DNA of 34,270 nucleotides from Phycisphaerae bacterium (GTDB lineage: Bacteria; Planctomycetota; Phycisphaerae; Phycisphaerales; SM1A02): assembly GCA_002702575.1 (NCBI GenBank), contig PAAJ01000010.1, positions 55,614-89,883 on the forward strand, in the 5' to 3' direction. The notes under the pieces were generated by a model that made no database searches, was not told where the DNA came from, and was given only the letters and a program-made list of their open reading frames with translations. Below are positions 14,726-23,600 of this stretch, in pieces; positions within the stretch are counted from its first letter, which is position 1; every line of letters starts with the position of its first letter. The position numbers and the translations under genes were made by a program.

Positions 14726-15904
14726 ATGATGACTGAACGGAAGAACGGAAAACGTCTCGAGAACGTAGTGGAACCGAGGGGCGCCAGGCTTGACGCTTTC
14801 CTCTACAGCCACCACGCGCTCGTCCATGCGATCAAGACCGCTCTGGCAACCGGGCTCGGGGTCCTGATCGGCTGGCTGCTGACATTCGTGATCAAGGATC
14901 CTGATTGGCATTCGGAGTGGATCGTGATCACTGTGGTCGTTGTCATGACGATGCTTCCCAATGTCGGCGGGATCCTGCTGCGATCCATCTACAGGCTGAT
15001 CGCCACGGTGCTGGCCACATTGATCGCCCTCGGAGTCATCATCTTCACCGACTACAACCCCTATGCCATCATGGCGACCATGATCATCGGGGTCGGTGTC
15101 TTCACGTTCATTGCGCAGAACAAGAAATATCGCCAACTTGGTGTCCTCAGTGCAATCACCCTGTCCATTCTTCTCATGATGCCCGAACCCAGGGAATCGG
15201 TCATTCTCTGGCGAAGCATGGACATCCTGCTGGGAGCGGTCATCGCGCTTCTGGTTTCACGTTACGTCCTTCCAATCCGGGCCACTCGCCAGCTTCGTTT
15301 TCATATGGCCGACACCATCGAACAGCTGGCACATCTCTTCGGCATGGCTGCCGCGGAGGAGGAAACGCCGGAAAGCGAGTACGAAAACATCGAAGATTCC
15401 ATTGCAAGCGGCTTCATGGCTCAGAGAGAAGCACTGCCGCTGGCAATGCTCGAACACCAGCAGGTTCGAAGACGCAAAGCGAGCCTGCAGCACATGCTTC
15501 GATGCCAACGAGCCATTCTTGGACTGTCCAGAACAATCAGGCGTTCCTACGGACATACCCAGTTCGGCGAGGCCACCATCTCCGCCCTGGAAGGCCTGCA
15601 GGAAGTTCGCACTCGAATCGAAGGACAGCTCCAGGAGATCGCTGCATGCATCCGTACGGCCGTATCGCCACAACTGGATGCTGAACTGGGTATCGCCCAC
15701 TCATCCCTGAAGGTCGCCATGAAGAGCGCTACGCACGGCGCCTCGAAACCTACGATGAGTCCACAGGCCTTCATATTCGCCATCGAGGAGATCATCCAGG
15801 TGACGGAACTGCTTCGGAAAGATGCCTCACTCGTGTCCTTCGATCTCGCACATGCCTCTGAAGAACCTGTGATGCCGGATGGATCCGAGGAACGCGAACA
15901 CTAG
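14726..15904 (+). CDS. FUSC-family inner membrane protein
   Basis: This 392-residue protein has a compact set of about five or six hydrophobic helices in residues 30-185 (for example G-L-G-V-L-I-G-W-L-L, V-I-T-V-V-V-V-M-T-M-L and L-A-T-L-I-A-L-G-V-I-I-F). A long soluble helical C-terminal half follows, rich in Glu, Arg and Gln. This matches half-size FUSC / aromatic-acid-exporter / ALMT-like permeases, which work in efflux of organic anions. Substrate is unknown. A typical FUSC protein has two such halves; this has one. ATG codons at 14726 and 14729 are alternatives. Its TAG interlocks with the TAG of the convergent regulator (15901-15904). Confidence 0.75.
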   Translation: MMTERKNGKRLENVVEPRGARLDAFLYSHHALVHAIKTALATGLGVLIGWLLTFVIKDPDWHSEWIVITVVVVMTMLPNVGGILLRSIYRLIATVLATLIALGVIIFTDYNPYAIMATMIIGVGVFTFIAQNKKYRQLGVLSAITLSILLMMPEPRESVILWRSMDILLGAVIALLVSRYVLPIRATRQLRFHMADTIEQLAHLFGMAAAEEETPESEYENIEDSIASGFMAQREALPLAMLEHQQVRRRKASLQHMLRCQRAILGLSRTIRRSYGHTQFGEATISALEGLQEVRTRIEGQLQEIAACIRTAVSPQLDAELGIAHSSLKVAMKSATHGASKPTMSPQAFIFAIEEIIQVTELLRKDASLVSFDLAHASEEPVMPDGSEEREH

Positions 15905-16524
15905 CTGGGTGAGCGAACCTCGATTCTTGGCATGGGAGGCAGAACATCATCGATCGTATCCACCGCAAAGACGACATGACTGGTGGCACGCTGATCAGAC
16001 AGCCCCTGGCGCCTCCTGCGCCGCCGAGCCCTGGCCAGAATCCGATCGACCTGCTCGAAATGCCTGACGATGTCCTTGTGCTCGGCTGGAGTCAGTGATT
16101 CAAGATGGGACATGACACTCAGCGATCGCTCTCCGAACCTCGAGTGCAGGAGAGACATGCTGTAGTCCAGCCTCGATGACATCAGGCTTCGTGCCCGTTG
16201 GGCCTGGACCTTTGAACTTCCGTCATGCACGATGACCAATCGACGACCGATCGTTTCAAAGACACGTCCACGTCCACCATCTGAATTCGTAGACCTCAGA
16301 ATGCCCGCTGCACAGAGGATCTTGAGGTGATAGTGAACCAATGATTGCGGCCTCGACATGACCTCTGCCAATGCTCGTGCAGTCGTCCCGCCCGATGCCG
16401 TGATCACCTCGAGCATGGCCATTCGAAGGGGAAGCTTGATCGCATTCCACTGCTTCGGAGAAGCCAGATCGATGATGAGGTCGTTGGTGTTGCCGACTCC
16501 GGACCGTTTCATGCCAGTACTCAT
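15901..16524 (-). CDS. ArsR-like winged-helix transcriptional regulator
   Basis: This 207-residue protein has a winged helix-turn-helix at about residues 22-95. The recognition region is T-A-R-A-L-A-E-V-M-S-R-P-Q-S-L-V-H-Y-H-L, followed by the wing A-G-I-L-R-S...G-R-G-R-V-F-E. S-L-V-H-Y-H-L-K-I-L resembles the ArsR-type S-x-V-S-x-H-L-x-x-L. No metal-binding Cys cluster typical of ArsR sensors is visible. The C-terminal half is helical and very basic in one patch (R-A-R-R-R-R-R-R-Q). It is convergent with the FUSC gene and divergent from the peroxidase gene. An inverted-repeat cluster lies 31-60 bases upstream of its start and could be its operator. Confidence 0.75.
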   Translation of the reverse strand: MSTGMKRSGVGNTNDLIIDLASPKQWNAIKLPLRMAMLEVITASGGTTARALAEVMSRPQSLVHYHLKILCAAGILRSTNSDGGRGRVFETIGRRLVIVHDGSSKVQAQRARSLMSSRLDYSMSLLHSRFGERSLSVMSHLESLTPAEHKDIVRHFEQVDRILARARRRRRRQGLSDQRATSHVVFAVDTIDDVLPPMPRIEVRSPS

Positions 16525-16554
16525 TCAGAACGTTCGAAAACCAGACTCTGGACA

Positions 16555-16584
16555 TGCCAATTGGCAGCTTCCTGATCAGCTGCC
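16555..16584. promoter_or_regulatory. Overlapping inverted repeats upstream of the ArsR-like gene
   Basis: TGCCAATTGGCA (16555-16566) is a perfect 12-base palindrome. It overlaps a second inverted repeat, GGCAGCT / AGCTGCC (16563-16569 and 16578-16584, eight-base spacer). Both lie between the divergent starts of the regulator (16524) and the peroxidase (16662). Binding by the regulator, controlling itself and perhaps the peroxidase, is an inference from position and symmetry. Confidence 0.35.
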
Positions 16585-16661
16585 GTATGAGATACCCTAC
16601 CAGTCCGCTGAATCGATGGGATTCCCGAGCCCGAGTTGCATGAGTGGGCTAGGATGCACCT

Positions 16662-17261
16662 ATGAAACGATTCTTCACTGCAGTTCTCCTCCCGGTTCTC
16701 CTTGCCGCATGCGATCGCAGGGTCGTCGATGTGGACCCATCCGCCGCACCGGCAGACCAGCAAGCCGCCGACATCTACGCCCTGAAGACCAAGAGCCTGG
16801 ACGGCAAGCCGGTCGACCTGGAGCAATACCGGGGCCAGGTGACGCTCCTCGTGAATGTTGCCAGCAAATGCGGATACACCCCCCAATACTCCAAGCTTCA
16901 GAAGCTGCAAGAAGCATGGAAGGACAAGAACTTCACGGTCATCGCCTTCCCATGCAACGACTTCGGGGGACAGGAACCCGGGAACGCCGATGACATTCGC
17001 CAGACCTGTCGAGTGGACTACAAGACAACCTTCCCGGTGATGTCCAAGATCAAGGTCAAGGCCGGCTCGGACCAGTCTGCGATCTACCGTCAGCTGCAGT
17101 CCACGACAGGCGTCCTGCCTCGCTGGAATTTCGGAAAATATCTGGTCGACAGCGAGGGCCATCCAGTGGCTTTCTTCGGTTCCAGCGTCGACCCCATGTC
17201 CCCCACCATTCAGGATGCCATCAAGGCTGCCATGAACGGCGATTCAAAGTCCGAAAGCTGA
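16662..17261 (+). CDS. Glutathione peroxidase-family lipoprotein (thioredoxin-dependent type)
   Basis: This 199-residue protein reduces peroxides. A lipoprotein signal (L-L-A-A-C, Cys17) places it at the membrane or periplasm. The catalytic set is complete: Cys70 in N-V-A-S-K-C-G-Y-T, Gln104 in F-G-G-Q-E-P, and Trp155-Asn156 in R-W-N-F-G-K-Y. The selenocysteine position is Cys. A further Cys116 in Q-T-C-R-V-D-Y-K-T-T-F-P sits where the resolving Cys of thioredoxin-dependent homologues lies, so thioredoxin-like reduction is more likely than glutathione. With the exported MsrBA it suggests investment in envelope oxidative repair. It is divergent from the ArsR-like gene and may be under its control. 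Confidence 0.92.
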   Translation: MKRFFTAVLLPVLLAACDRRVVDVDPSAAPADQQAADIYALKTKSLDGKPVDLEQYRGQVTLLVNVASKCGYTPQYSKLQKLQEAWKDKNFTVIAFPCNDFGGQEPGNADDIRQTCRVDYKTTFPVMSKIKVKAGSDQSAIYRQLQSTTGVLPRWNFGKYLVDSEGHPVAFFGSSVDPMSPTIQDAIKAAMNGDSKSES

Positions 17262-17344
17262 CTGCAGAATCCCCCATGGACGCTCAGCAACCAGGATGGA
17301 CCGACGGCAAGCGTTGATTCCGGGTGCTCGCTACCGTATGGGGC

Positions 17345-18523
17345 ATGATCACAGACCAATCCAGCGAAACCGCGACACCTGAATCGAATGATGCGAATCT
17401 GACGGACTCCATGAACGCCTTGCACGATTGGTTCATGGAGTTCATCCAGACAAGACAGTCCGTCTTCATCCCATGTCTTGTGGTTCTGGGAATCGCCCTG
17501 GTCCTTCATGTCGTTGTCGGATGGATCCTCAGGCGCTACGCATCGCGGATGAATCGAGAGGGCTTTCAGTGGACAGGAGTCATTGCCTCGAGTCTCTCGG
17601 CACCTGCCGGATGGGTCATCTGGATCATGGCCCTGACCATGGTCGCGAGAATGCTGATCATTCCGGATCCCGACAATACGGAGACCACCATCCTGGCCGA
17701 TCGCATCGCCCAGGTCCGACTTGGCCTGATCATCGCGTTGCTGGCCTGGTTCCTCAGCCGGACCATTCGCAGGTTTGAAGAGAAGTTCTCGACCGTTGCC
17801 AAACATTCAGATCGGCTGGATCTGACGGCCGTTCATGCGATCTCGAATTTCCTGGTTGTTTTCACATGGCTGATGGCGATTCTGATTGCTGCCCAGTCCT
17901 ATGGCATGAACATGACGGCCATCCTGACACTTGGTGGTGCCAGTGCCTTTGCTCTGTCATTCGCATTCCAGGATGTCTTCAAGAATCTCTTTGGTGGCGT
18001 GATGATCCTGTTCTCCAGACCATTTCGAGTTGGAGAAGACATCAACATGGTCGGAAAGAGCATTGAAGGAACGGTCGAAAAAATCGGCATCTATCAGACC
18101 ATCGTGAGAGGCTGGGACAAGATTCCGATCATCATTCCAAACTCCATTTTCCTCACGGATGGGATTCGCAACCTGAGCCAGGCAACCCAACGCAGGATCA
18201 AATTCGATATTGGCCTGCGATATCAGGACTTCAATGTGGTCGAATCGGTTGCTTCTGATATCCATACGATGCTGAAGGACCACTCGAAGATCGATGAAAA
18301 CGGTCTGCTCAGAGTCGTATTCAGCAATTATGGCGGATCAAGCCTCGACATCACCATCATGTGCATGAGCCAACCAGGTGCCACACTTGGTGACGCCGCT
18401 GCGCTCAAACAGGACATCATGGTGAAGATCGGCGAGATCGTGACCAAGCATGGAGCCGACTTCGCATTCCCGACCCAGACACTGGATCTGACTGGACCAA
18501 TCGAAGTCAAGACTCTGACATGA
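17345..18523 (+). CDS. MscS-family mechanosensitive channel
   Basis: This 392-residue inner-membrane channel releases solutes on hypo-osmotic shock. Four hydrophobic helices occupy about 38-188. They are followed by the pore helix and hinge (L-T-L-G-G-A-S-A-F-A-L-S-F-A-F-Q-D, then F-K-N-L-F-G-G) and the beta domain with F-R-V-G-E-D-I and I-G-I-Y-Q-T-I-V-R-G-W-D, then I-P-N-S-I-F. The last 100 residues form the cytoplasmic alpha/beta cage. The ATG at 17345 is preferred over an in-frame GTG at 17324, because the upstream seven codons add nothing family-like; neither has a strong ribosome binding site. It ends 18 bases from the convergent SGNH hydrolase gene. Confidence 0.9.
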   Translation: MITDQSSETATPESNDANLTDSMNALHDWFMEFIQTRQSVFIPCLVVLGIALVLHVVVGWILRRYASRMNREGFQWTGVIASSLSAPAGWVIWIMALTMVARMLIIPDPDNTETTILADRIAQVRLGLIIALLAWFLSRTIRRFEEKFSTVAKHSDRLDLTAVHAISNFLVVFTWLMAILIAAQSYGMNMTAILTLGGASAFALSFAFQDVFKNLFGGVMILFSRPFRVGEDINMVGKSIEGTVEKIGIYQTIVRGWDKIPIIIPNSIFLTDGIRNLSQATQRRIKFDIGLRYQDFNVVESVASDIHTMLKDHSKIDENGLLRVVFSNYGGSSLDITIMCMSQPGATLGDAAALKQDIMVKIGEIVTKHGADFAFPTQTLDLTGPIEVKTLT

Positions 18524-18541
18524 GTCATCTCGAACCGGCTG

Positions 18542-19603
18542 TCATTGATTCAGGATGGGCTTGATCGATTTCTTGAATGCATCCGCTTGCTGTCGAAAGC
18601 CCAGATCCGTCGGATGTGAACCGTCGACGGTTGATTCACCATTCGCATCGAGCAATCGATCGCCCTCGAGATAGTAGATCTCGCGACAGCCATCCCTGGC
18701 CAGCACCTCAGCGGCCTCCTGCAATGCCAGCCTGCTGTCCCTGTTCCGTGCAGCACGCTTCCGGTTCACATGGGCATCCGAATAGGACCGGTCTTCGACG
18801 AGGAGAATGGGAGTATCGGGACGAAGCGATCGAAGCCGCTTGATGAAAGGCACCGTTCGCGCCAGAACATCATCGCTTTCTAGGTTCGGAAGGCAGTCGA
18901 TCACGTAGAGAACCGCATCGATCTCGGCGATGAAATCGGCCATTTCGATGTCCATGGTTCCATTCCCTGAGAAACCGAGATTGATGACTTCTCTGTCGAG
19001 CTCTCGTCCGAGGATGGCCACATGAGTCATACCAGGTCGGGAGGCACATCCCCCCTGGGTGATGGACGTCCCGTAGAACACCACGGGAAGTTCCTCCTCA
19101 GGCCGCCTGGACATGGGCTCGATGAGCGAGCCCACTGGAACACCGATCGAAATCGACTCCACTCCGTTGTACAGAGGCAGATAGAGCATCCAGTCACGCA
19201 TGATCGGATCGAGGTCATGAACCAATCGTGCCTGATTGGACTGGGCAGTGGGTCGCGGCGTACTCGCCCATCTCCATTGCTGGCCGTCATGCACATAGAG
19301 ATCAAGGCCACTGGCTCCGGTCGCCGGCATGTGTGGAAGCGCGAGACGATCAAGAATCAGATCCCACTTCACATGGATTTCACTCGCATTGGTCCTGAAC
19401 TTGATGATGATCCCAGCAGATTGCCGCGACAGACTCCAGACAGGCTTTCGCACGATCCCCTCGGCCCGTGCCGGCAATCGATCCCAGGGGCTGTCAGTAG
19501 CCTCCCAGGCCTGCCCCTCAACATGCAAGGCTTTTCCATCTGTCCAAGTGATTCCATCCTGGAATCCAAGAACACACCCGATCAGTAGAACACCCAGAAT
19601 CAT
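18542..19603 (-). CDS. Exported SGNH/GDSL hydrolase with an N-terminal GxDLY domain
   Basis: This 353-residue protein has a short hydrophobic signal (M-I-L-G-V-L-L-I-G-C-V-L-G-F). A beta-sandwich domain with the hallmark G-L-D-L-Y near residue 103 follows. The SGNH catalytic domain has the nucleophile Ser in V-V-F-Y-G-T-S-I-T-Q-G-G, block II N-L-G-F-S-G-N-G and the Asp/His pair D-G-S-H-P-T-D at the C-terminus. The GxDLY plus SGNH combination (Pfam GxDLY and Lipase_GDSL_3) is typical of Bacteroidetes and Planctomycetes carbohydrate-esterase-like enzymes, so removal of acetyl groups from glycans is likely but not proven. GGAGGT stands eight bases before the ATG. Confidence 0.88.
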   Translation of the reverse strand: MILGVLLIGCVLGFQDGITWTDGKALHVEGQAWEATDSPWDRLPARAEGIVRKPVWSLSRQSAGIIIKFRTNASEIHVKWDLILDRLALPHMPATGASGLDLYVHDGQQWRWASTPRPTAQSNQARLVHDLDPIMRDWMLYLPLYNGVESISIGVPVGSLIEPMSRRPEEELPVVFYGTSITQGGCASRPGMTHVAILGRELDREVINLGFSGNGTMDIEMADFIAEIDAVLYVIDCLPNLESDDVLARTVPFIKRLRSLRPDTPILLVEDRSYSDAHVNRKRAARNRDSRLALQEAAEVLARDGCREIYYLEGDRLLDANGESTVDGSHPTDLGFRQQADAFKKSIKPILNQ

Positions 19604-19759
19604 GATTCAAACCTCCAATGCTTCACCGCCGGCTGGAATTCGACCGTTTCCTCATGCAATGTAGCGAATCATGAACCATGGCCATTCGAGGGATGCGAGT
19701 ACACTCCAGAAGTGGCCATTGCGACCACATCAGACCTTGTCCATTCGGAGTACCTCACG

Positions 19760-20128
19760 ATGCTGATCAGGCATGCGGACCCAGACACCACGACCCCGGT
19801 TGACATGGAAGGCGTCAAGGACGTGACCATGCAGGTGATGGTTGGTCGAGCAGACAATGCTCCCAACTTCGCACTTCGTCACTTCGTCGTGCAGCCGGGA
19901 GGCCATACACCCCACCATCAGCATGACTACGAGCACGAGGTGTTCATCGTCGAGGGGACAGGCCAGGCGGAATGCGAAGGGACGACCCATACCGTCAAGG
20001 CAGGCGATGTGCTCTACATCCCTGCAAACGATCTCCATCAATTCAGAAACGAGTCTTCAGAACCATTCCGATTTCTGTGCCTGGTACCGATTACATTCGA
20101 CTGCGGCCAACCGACACCTGGAAGCTGA
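19760..20128 (+). CDS. Small cupin-domain protein
   Basis: This is a 122-residue single-domain cupin. Motif 1 is G-G-H-T-P-H-H-Q-H-D-Y-E-H-E-V-F-I-V-E-G and motif 2 is G-D-V-L-Y-I-P-A-N-D-L-H-Q-F-R-N. The His, Glu and His side chains needed for a divalent metal site are present. Enzymatic or sugar-binding role is unknown. I start it at the ATG at 19760 because CGGAG lies nine bases upstream; a GTG at 19712 is in frame, but its extra residues are unlike the family. It is followed after 44 bases by a permease gene on the same strand. Confidence 0.85.
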   Translation: MLIRHADPDTTTPVDMEGVKDVTMQVMVGRADNAPNFALRHFVVQPGGHTPHHQHDYEHEVFIVEGTGQAECEGTTHTVKAGDVLYIPANDLHQFRNESSEPFRFLCLVPITFDCGQPTPGS

Positions 20129-20172
20129 ATCCCTGGCTCATCACCCTGGGGCCATCAAAAAGCGACTCTTTG

Positions 20173-21081
20173 ATGCTGAAGTTCACACTACTTCTTCTTG
20201 TTGGAGCACTCTGGGGCAGCCAGTACATCTTCATCAAGGTCGCATTGGTCGATCTCTCACCACCCGCTCTCACGTTCTTTCGAATCGCCATTGGAACACT
20301 CTTCATCGCGATTCTCTGCGCGGTGCTCCCGAAAGAAAGAACCCCACGCTCCTCTTCGGATCCACCATCTGCATGGTGGTGGTTCGCAATCATCGGTCTG
20401 CTTGAAGCAGCCATCCCCGCCCTGCTCATCGCCTGGGGTGAAGTCCGAATGGAGAGCAGCCTGGCCGCCATTCTGCTCGGGACGACGCCGCTGTTCACGA
20501 TCGTTCTGTCATGTTTCCTGTTGCGACTGGAACGTATTCGAACCGGCATCATCGTAGCCGTGGTTCTGGGATTCGCCGGACTTGTGTTTCTGTTCGCCTT
20601 CCGGATGCAGTTCGACCAGTCGATTCATGTACTGTCCAGTCTTGCGGTCCTGCTTGCGGCATTGTCCTTTGCACTCAGCCTTGTCCTCCTGGCTCAGGTC
20701 AAGGGCCATTCACCGCAAAATGTTGCACGGAACCTGATGTTCTGGGCCATGATCGCCCTGCTGCCGGTGTGGCTCATCTGGGGCAGCCCATCGGAAACCC
20801 GATTCGAATGGGCGTCCATCGGGGCCGTCGTCTATCTGGGAACGCTTGGAAGCAGCATCGTGTTCCTGCTCTACGTTCAGCTGATTCGGATTGCCGGAGC
20901 GACCTTTGCATCTCTGTCCAACTATCTCGTTCCGGTCGTCGGTGTCATTCTCGGAGTCACACTCGGCCGGGATCAGATTCTGATGACGGATCTGATCGCA
21001 CTGGCGATCATCCTGAGTGCGCTCTTCGCAGCCAATCCATCGACCCTCGGCAGGTTTTCCCGGAAGAAACGGATCCAGTGA
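20173..21081 (+). CDS. EamA/DMT-superfamily permease
   Basis: This 302-residue inner membrane protein has ten hydrophobic helices in two five-helix EamA repeats. The family's N-terminal pattern is clear: L-L-L-V-G-A-L-W-G-S-Q-Y-I-F-I-K-V-A, then L-T-F-F-R-I-A-I-G. The second repeat ends Y-L-V-P-V-V-G-V-I-L-G-V. Members export amino acids, nucleosides or other metabolites; substrate cannot be assigned. I use the ATG at 20173, at the start of the first helix. The frame continues upstream to 19972, but that part overlaps the cupin gene and is not membrane-like. Convergent with the beta-lactamase-fold gene after 13 bases. Confidence 0.85.
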   Translation: MLKFTLLLLVGALWGSQYIFIKVALVDLSPPALTFFRIAIGTLFIAILCAVLPKERTPRSSSDPPSAWWWFAIIGLLEAAIPALLIAWGEVRMESSLAAILLGTTPLFTIVLSCFLLRLERIRTGIIVAVVLGFAGLVFLFAFRMQFDQSIHVLSSLAVLLAALSFALSLVLLAQVKGHSPQNVARNLMFWAMIALLPVWLIWGSPSETRFEWASIGAVVYLGTLGSSIVFLLYVQLIRIAGATFASLSNYLVPVVGVILGVTLGRDQILMTDLIALAIILSALFAANPSTLGRFSRKKRIQ

Positions 21082-21094
21082 TCCGCCGGGGCCA

Positions 21095-23494
21095 TCATGA
21101 GCCCTCTTGATCAGCCGGAAACTCCGCCAGCTCGAACTGATTCCCGGGAATCGACTTGAGCCGCTTCACTGATTCCGTGTTGTAGCGAACCTCACCGGTG
21201 GCCTCGTCATACATCCACCAGGTCTCCGGCCATGTCATGTCGCCGAACTGCTTCATGTCACCGATATGAAGCTCCATGGGATAGGGTCCGAGATTCGGCG
21301 CATAGATCCAGATATCCGCCTTCCGGAGCAGTCCATTCTCAGGATCAACATGCAGAATGAAAGGCTGATCAAGGGTTTCCGTAGTGGCTTCCACCTTCAC
21401 ACAGCGAACATCATCGATCTCGCTCCATCCCGAAACTTCGAGATCGTCGAACAACATCTCCCAGGATCCGGACAACAATCCTTGGCCGAGCTGCACCAGT
21501 TCCAGTTCAGTCCCATCCAGCCTTCGATCCTGGTAGAAATCACCGACTTCGGCAGCGTAGTCACCATTCAAAGCCAGATCGATGTCACCGAAGGCCCCGA
21601 ACCCCGTGTGGACACGCATCTGTTCCGGTCCAGCCATCACGATTTCGAAATCACCTTCGATTCCTGATGGTGGAATCAGCATTTCACCATTGATCTCAAT
21701 CGCTTCACCGGCCGCCAATTCGACTGTCCACGATGCATTTCTCAGTGCAATGATGTCCTCGAGACTCGGAAGAGAGTCTTCATTCATGCCTGTGATCGCA
21801 TCACCGACACGCTTGCCAGGAAACGTCATTCCGTTCTGGTAGATGATCAACTCGTTGACAGCACCATCTTCCTTTTCCGTAAAGGACAGCGCCAGGCCAT
21901 CAATATCGCGAAATGCCAGCTTGCCCTCTTCATCGGGCGGATTCAGCTTGAAGGCCATTTGCTGCGGGACGTCGATCATCAGCCAGCCATTCTCCAGCTT
22001 GACTTCATCAATACGGCCCGCGGTCGGTTCACTGGTCTGTTCGTAGGTCCCCAACCACTTCCTGACCTGGGATTCCTCGAAGGGCCCCTGAGGAAGCTCC
22101 TGCCCTTTCCGAGGAAGCTCGAAGGTGACACCGGCCTGGTACATCTTCATCAGATTGATGTCACCGGATTCATCCTCATGGAATGACACGGCGATGGTAT
22201 CCGTCATCCTGAATGGCCACTTTTCTTCACCTTCCTGAGGTGGTACCAGCTCGAAGTTCATCTGCCCCGGCACATCCAGAAACAGGGTGCCATCCACGGC
22301 CGTGACCTCCATGATCGCATCGTTGAAGGATGCGAAGTTCGCCGTGAAGGATCCGGTATAGCGATCAAGATCATCTGCCACAGGACGCTCACCCGTTTCG
22401 GCGTCGAGGAGAAGAGCCTCCCAGACCATCGACTTGCAGGCTTCCTGCATCGCAGTGGGCATGGAGTTCATCAACAGGCAGAAGCCGACATTTTCTTCGG
22501 GAATGAAGGCCACCGTCGAACTGTATCCATCGATGTTTCCACCATGTTGAATGAGCTTCTTGCCCTGCCATTCTTCGAGCATCCAGCCCAGGCCATAATC
22601 CATTTCCGGCATCATCTGAATCTGGGGCGTACGAGTCTGCTTCAAGGCATCCTCTGATATCAGCGCCTGACCCTCGACCAGACCATTCTCCAACTGGAAC
22701 TGAACCCACCTGGCCATGTCACGGGGTGTTGAACAGATCGATCCCGCGGGGGCACAGGTATCGATTTCTCGAAACTCCTGAAGATCGTAGGTCTCGCTAT
22801 CCGTATTCCACATGTACCCCAGTCCAAGACGACCGCTGCCCACGGCACCTTCCGAGGTCACTTCGGTCTGATTCATGCCCAGGGGTTTGAGAATTCTGGC
22901 TTCGATCAGCTCATGCCATGGCATCCCAGCAACTCTGGCAGAAGCCTCTCCGGCCCCCAGATACATCACATTGTTGTAGAGAAACTGCGATCGGAAGTCC
23001 GCCTGTGGAACAGCACGTGATGCTGCCTGGAAGATCTGTTCATCGGTAGCCGGCTTGCCGGCCCAGAGAATCCCCATGCGAGGAAAGCCGGTTCGATGCG
23101 AGAGCAGATCGCGAATCGTTGCTTCATCGGTCTCATCGAGACTCTTGATCTGCAGATCCAACTGAGGCAGGTGTTCACGGACAGGATCATCCCAGTCCAG
23201 CACACCATCGTCATCCAGCATCCCGATCGCCGTTGCCGTGAACGCCTTGGTCGACGATCCGATCGGCAGAAGCGTATCAACGGTCATGGGCTCACCAGTA
23301 GCCAGATCCCGCGTCCCAAAGGCCTCGACAAGGATAATCTCGCCGTCTTTCACGACACCAAGTGTCATTCCCGGAACCTTGTAATCGACTCTGGCTTCTT
23401 CGAGTTCCTCGACGAGCATCTCAAGCCGGTTTGAGAGATCACTTTGAGGCTCAGACGATGAGAGTAGTACCAGTGAGAGAAACAGAATGGACAT
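21095..23494 (-). CDS. Exported serine hydrolase, beta-lactamase fold, with tandem C-terminal repeats
   Basis: This 799-residue protein has a signal peptide (M-S-I-L-F-L-S-L-V-L-L-S-S-S) and a class C beta-lactamase / penicillin-binding-protein-like domain to about residue 360. Its motifs are S80-x-x-K83 in I-G-S-S-T-K-A-F, Y173-N-N and H317-G-G. Such proteins are usually esterases or D-amino-acid peptidases rather than true beta-lactamases. Residues about 367-460 and 470-555 are two copies of a lipocalin-like beta domain (each with R-Y-T-G-S-F or K-W-L-G-T-Y, then Y-Q-x-G-[VM]-T-F). The last 230 residues form a further beta-rich domain ending with W-P-E-T-W-W-M-Y. At 799 residues it is about twice the length of simple family members. 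AGGAG precedes the ATG by eight bases. Confidence 0.85.
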   Translation of the reverse strand: MSILFLSLVLLSSSEPQSDLSNRLEMLVEELEEARVDYKVPGMTLGVVKDGEIILVEAFGTRDLATGEPMTVDTLLPIGSSTKAFTATAIGMLDDDGVLDWDDPVREHLPQLDLQIKSLDETDEATIRDLLSHRTGFPRMGILWAGKPATDEQIFQAASRAVPQADFRSQFLYNNVMYLGAGEASARVAGMPWHELIEARILKPLGMNQTEVTSEGAVGSGRLGLGYMWNTDSETYDLQEFREIDTCAPAGSICSTPRDMARWVQFQLENGLVEGQALISEDALKQTRTPQIQMMPEMDYGLGWMLEEWQGKKLIQHGGNIDGYSSTVAFIPEENVGFCLLMNSMPTAMQEACKSMVWEALLLDAETGERPVADDLDRYTGSFTANFASFNDAIMEVTAVDGTLFLDVPGQMNFELVPPQEGEEKWPFRMTDTIAVSFHEDESGDINLMKMYQAGVTFELPRKGQELPQGPFEESQVRKWLGTYEQTSEPTAGRIDEVKLENGWLMIDVPQQMAFKLNPPDEEGKLAFRDIDGLALSFTEKEDGAVNELIIYQNGMTFPGKRVGDAITGMNEDSLPSLEDIIALRNASWTVELAAGEAIEINGEMLIPPSGIEGDFEIVMAGPEQMRVHTGFGAFGDIDLALNGDYAAEVGDFYQDRRLDGTELELVQLGQGLLSGSWEMLFDDLEVSGWSEIDDVRCVKVEATTETLDQPFILHVDPENGLLRKADIWIYAPNLGPYPMELHIGDMKQFGDMTWPETWWMYDEATGEVRYNTESVKRLKSIPGNQFELAEFPADQEGS

Positions 23495-23546
23495 GGGAGT
23501 AGCTCCTGGATGAATCCATCAGTCTACCGGATTCATACACGCAAAA

Positions 23547-23575
23547 AACCGACCCGCCATGATGGCGGGTCGGTT
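23547..23575 (-). terminator. Intrinsic terminator of the nine-GACC-repeat gene
   Basis: A perfect 13-bp stem (23547-23559 with 23563-23575, arm AACCGACCCGCCA) closes a three-base loop. Read on the minus strand it is followed by TTTTTT (23548-23543). It lies 26 bases after the stop at 23601. This is the clearest intrinsic terminator in the window. Confidence 0.9.
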
Positions 23576-23600
23576 GAGTTGAATGATCAAAAGGACTGAA

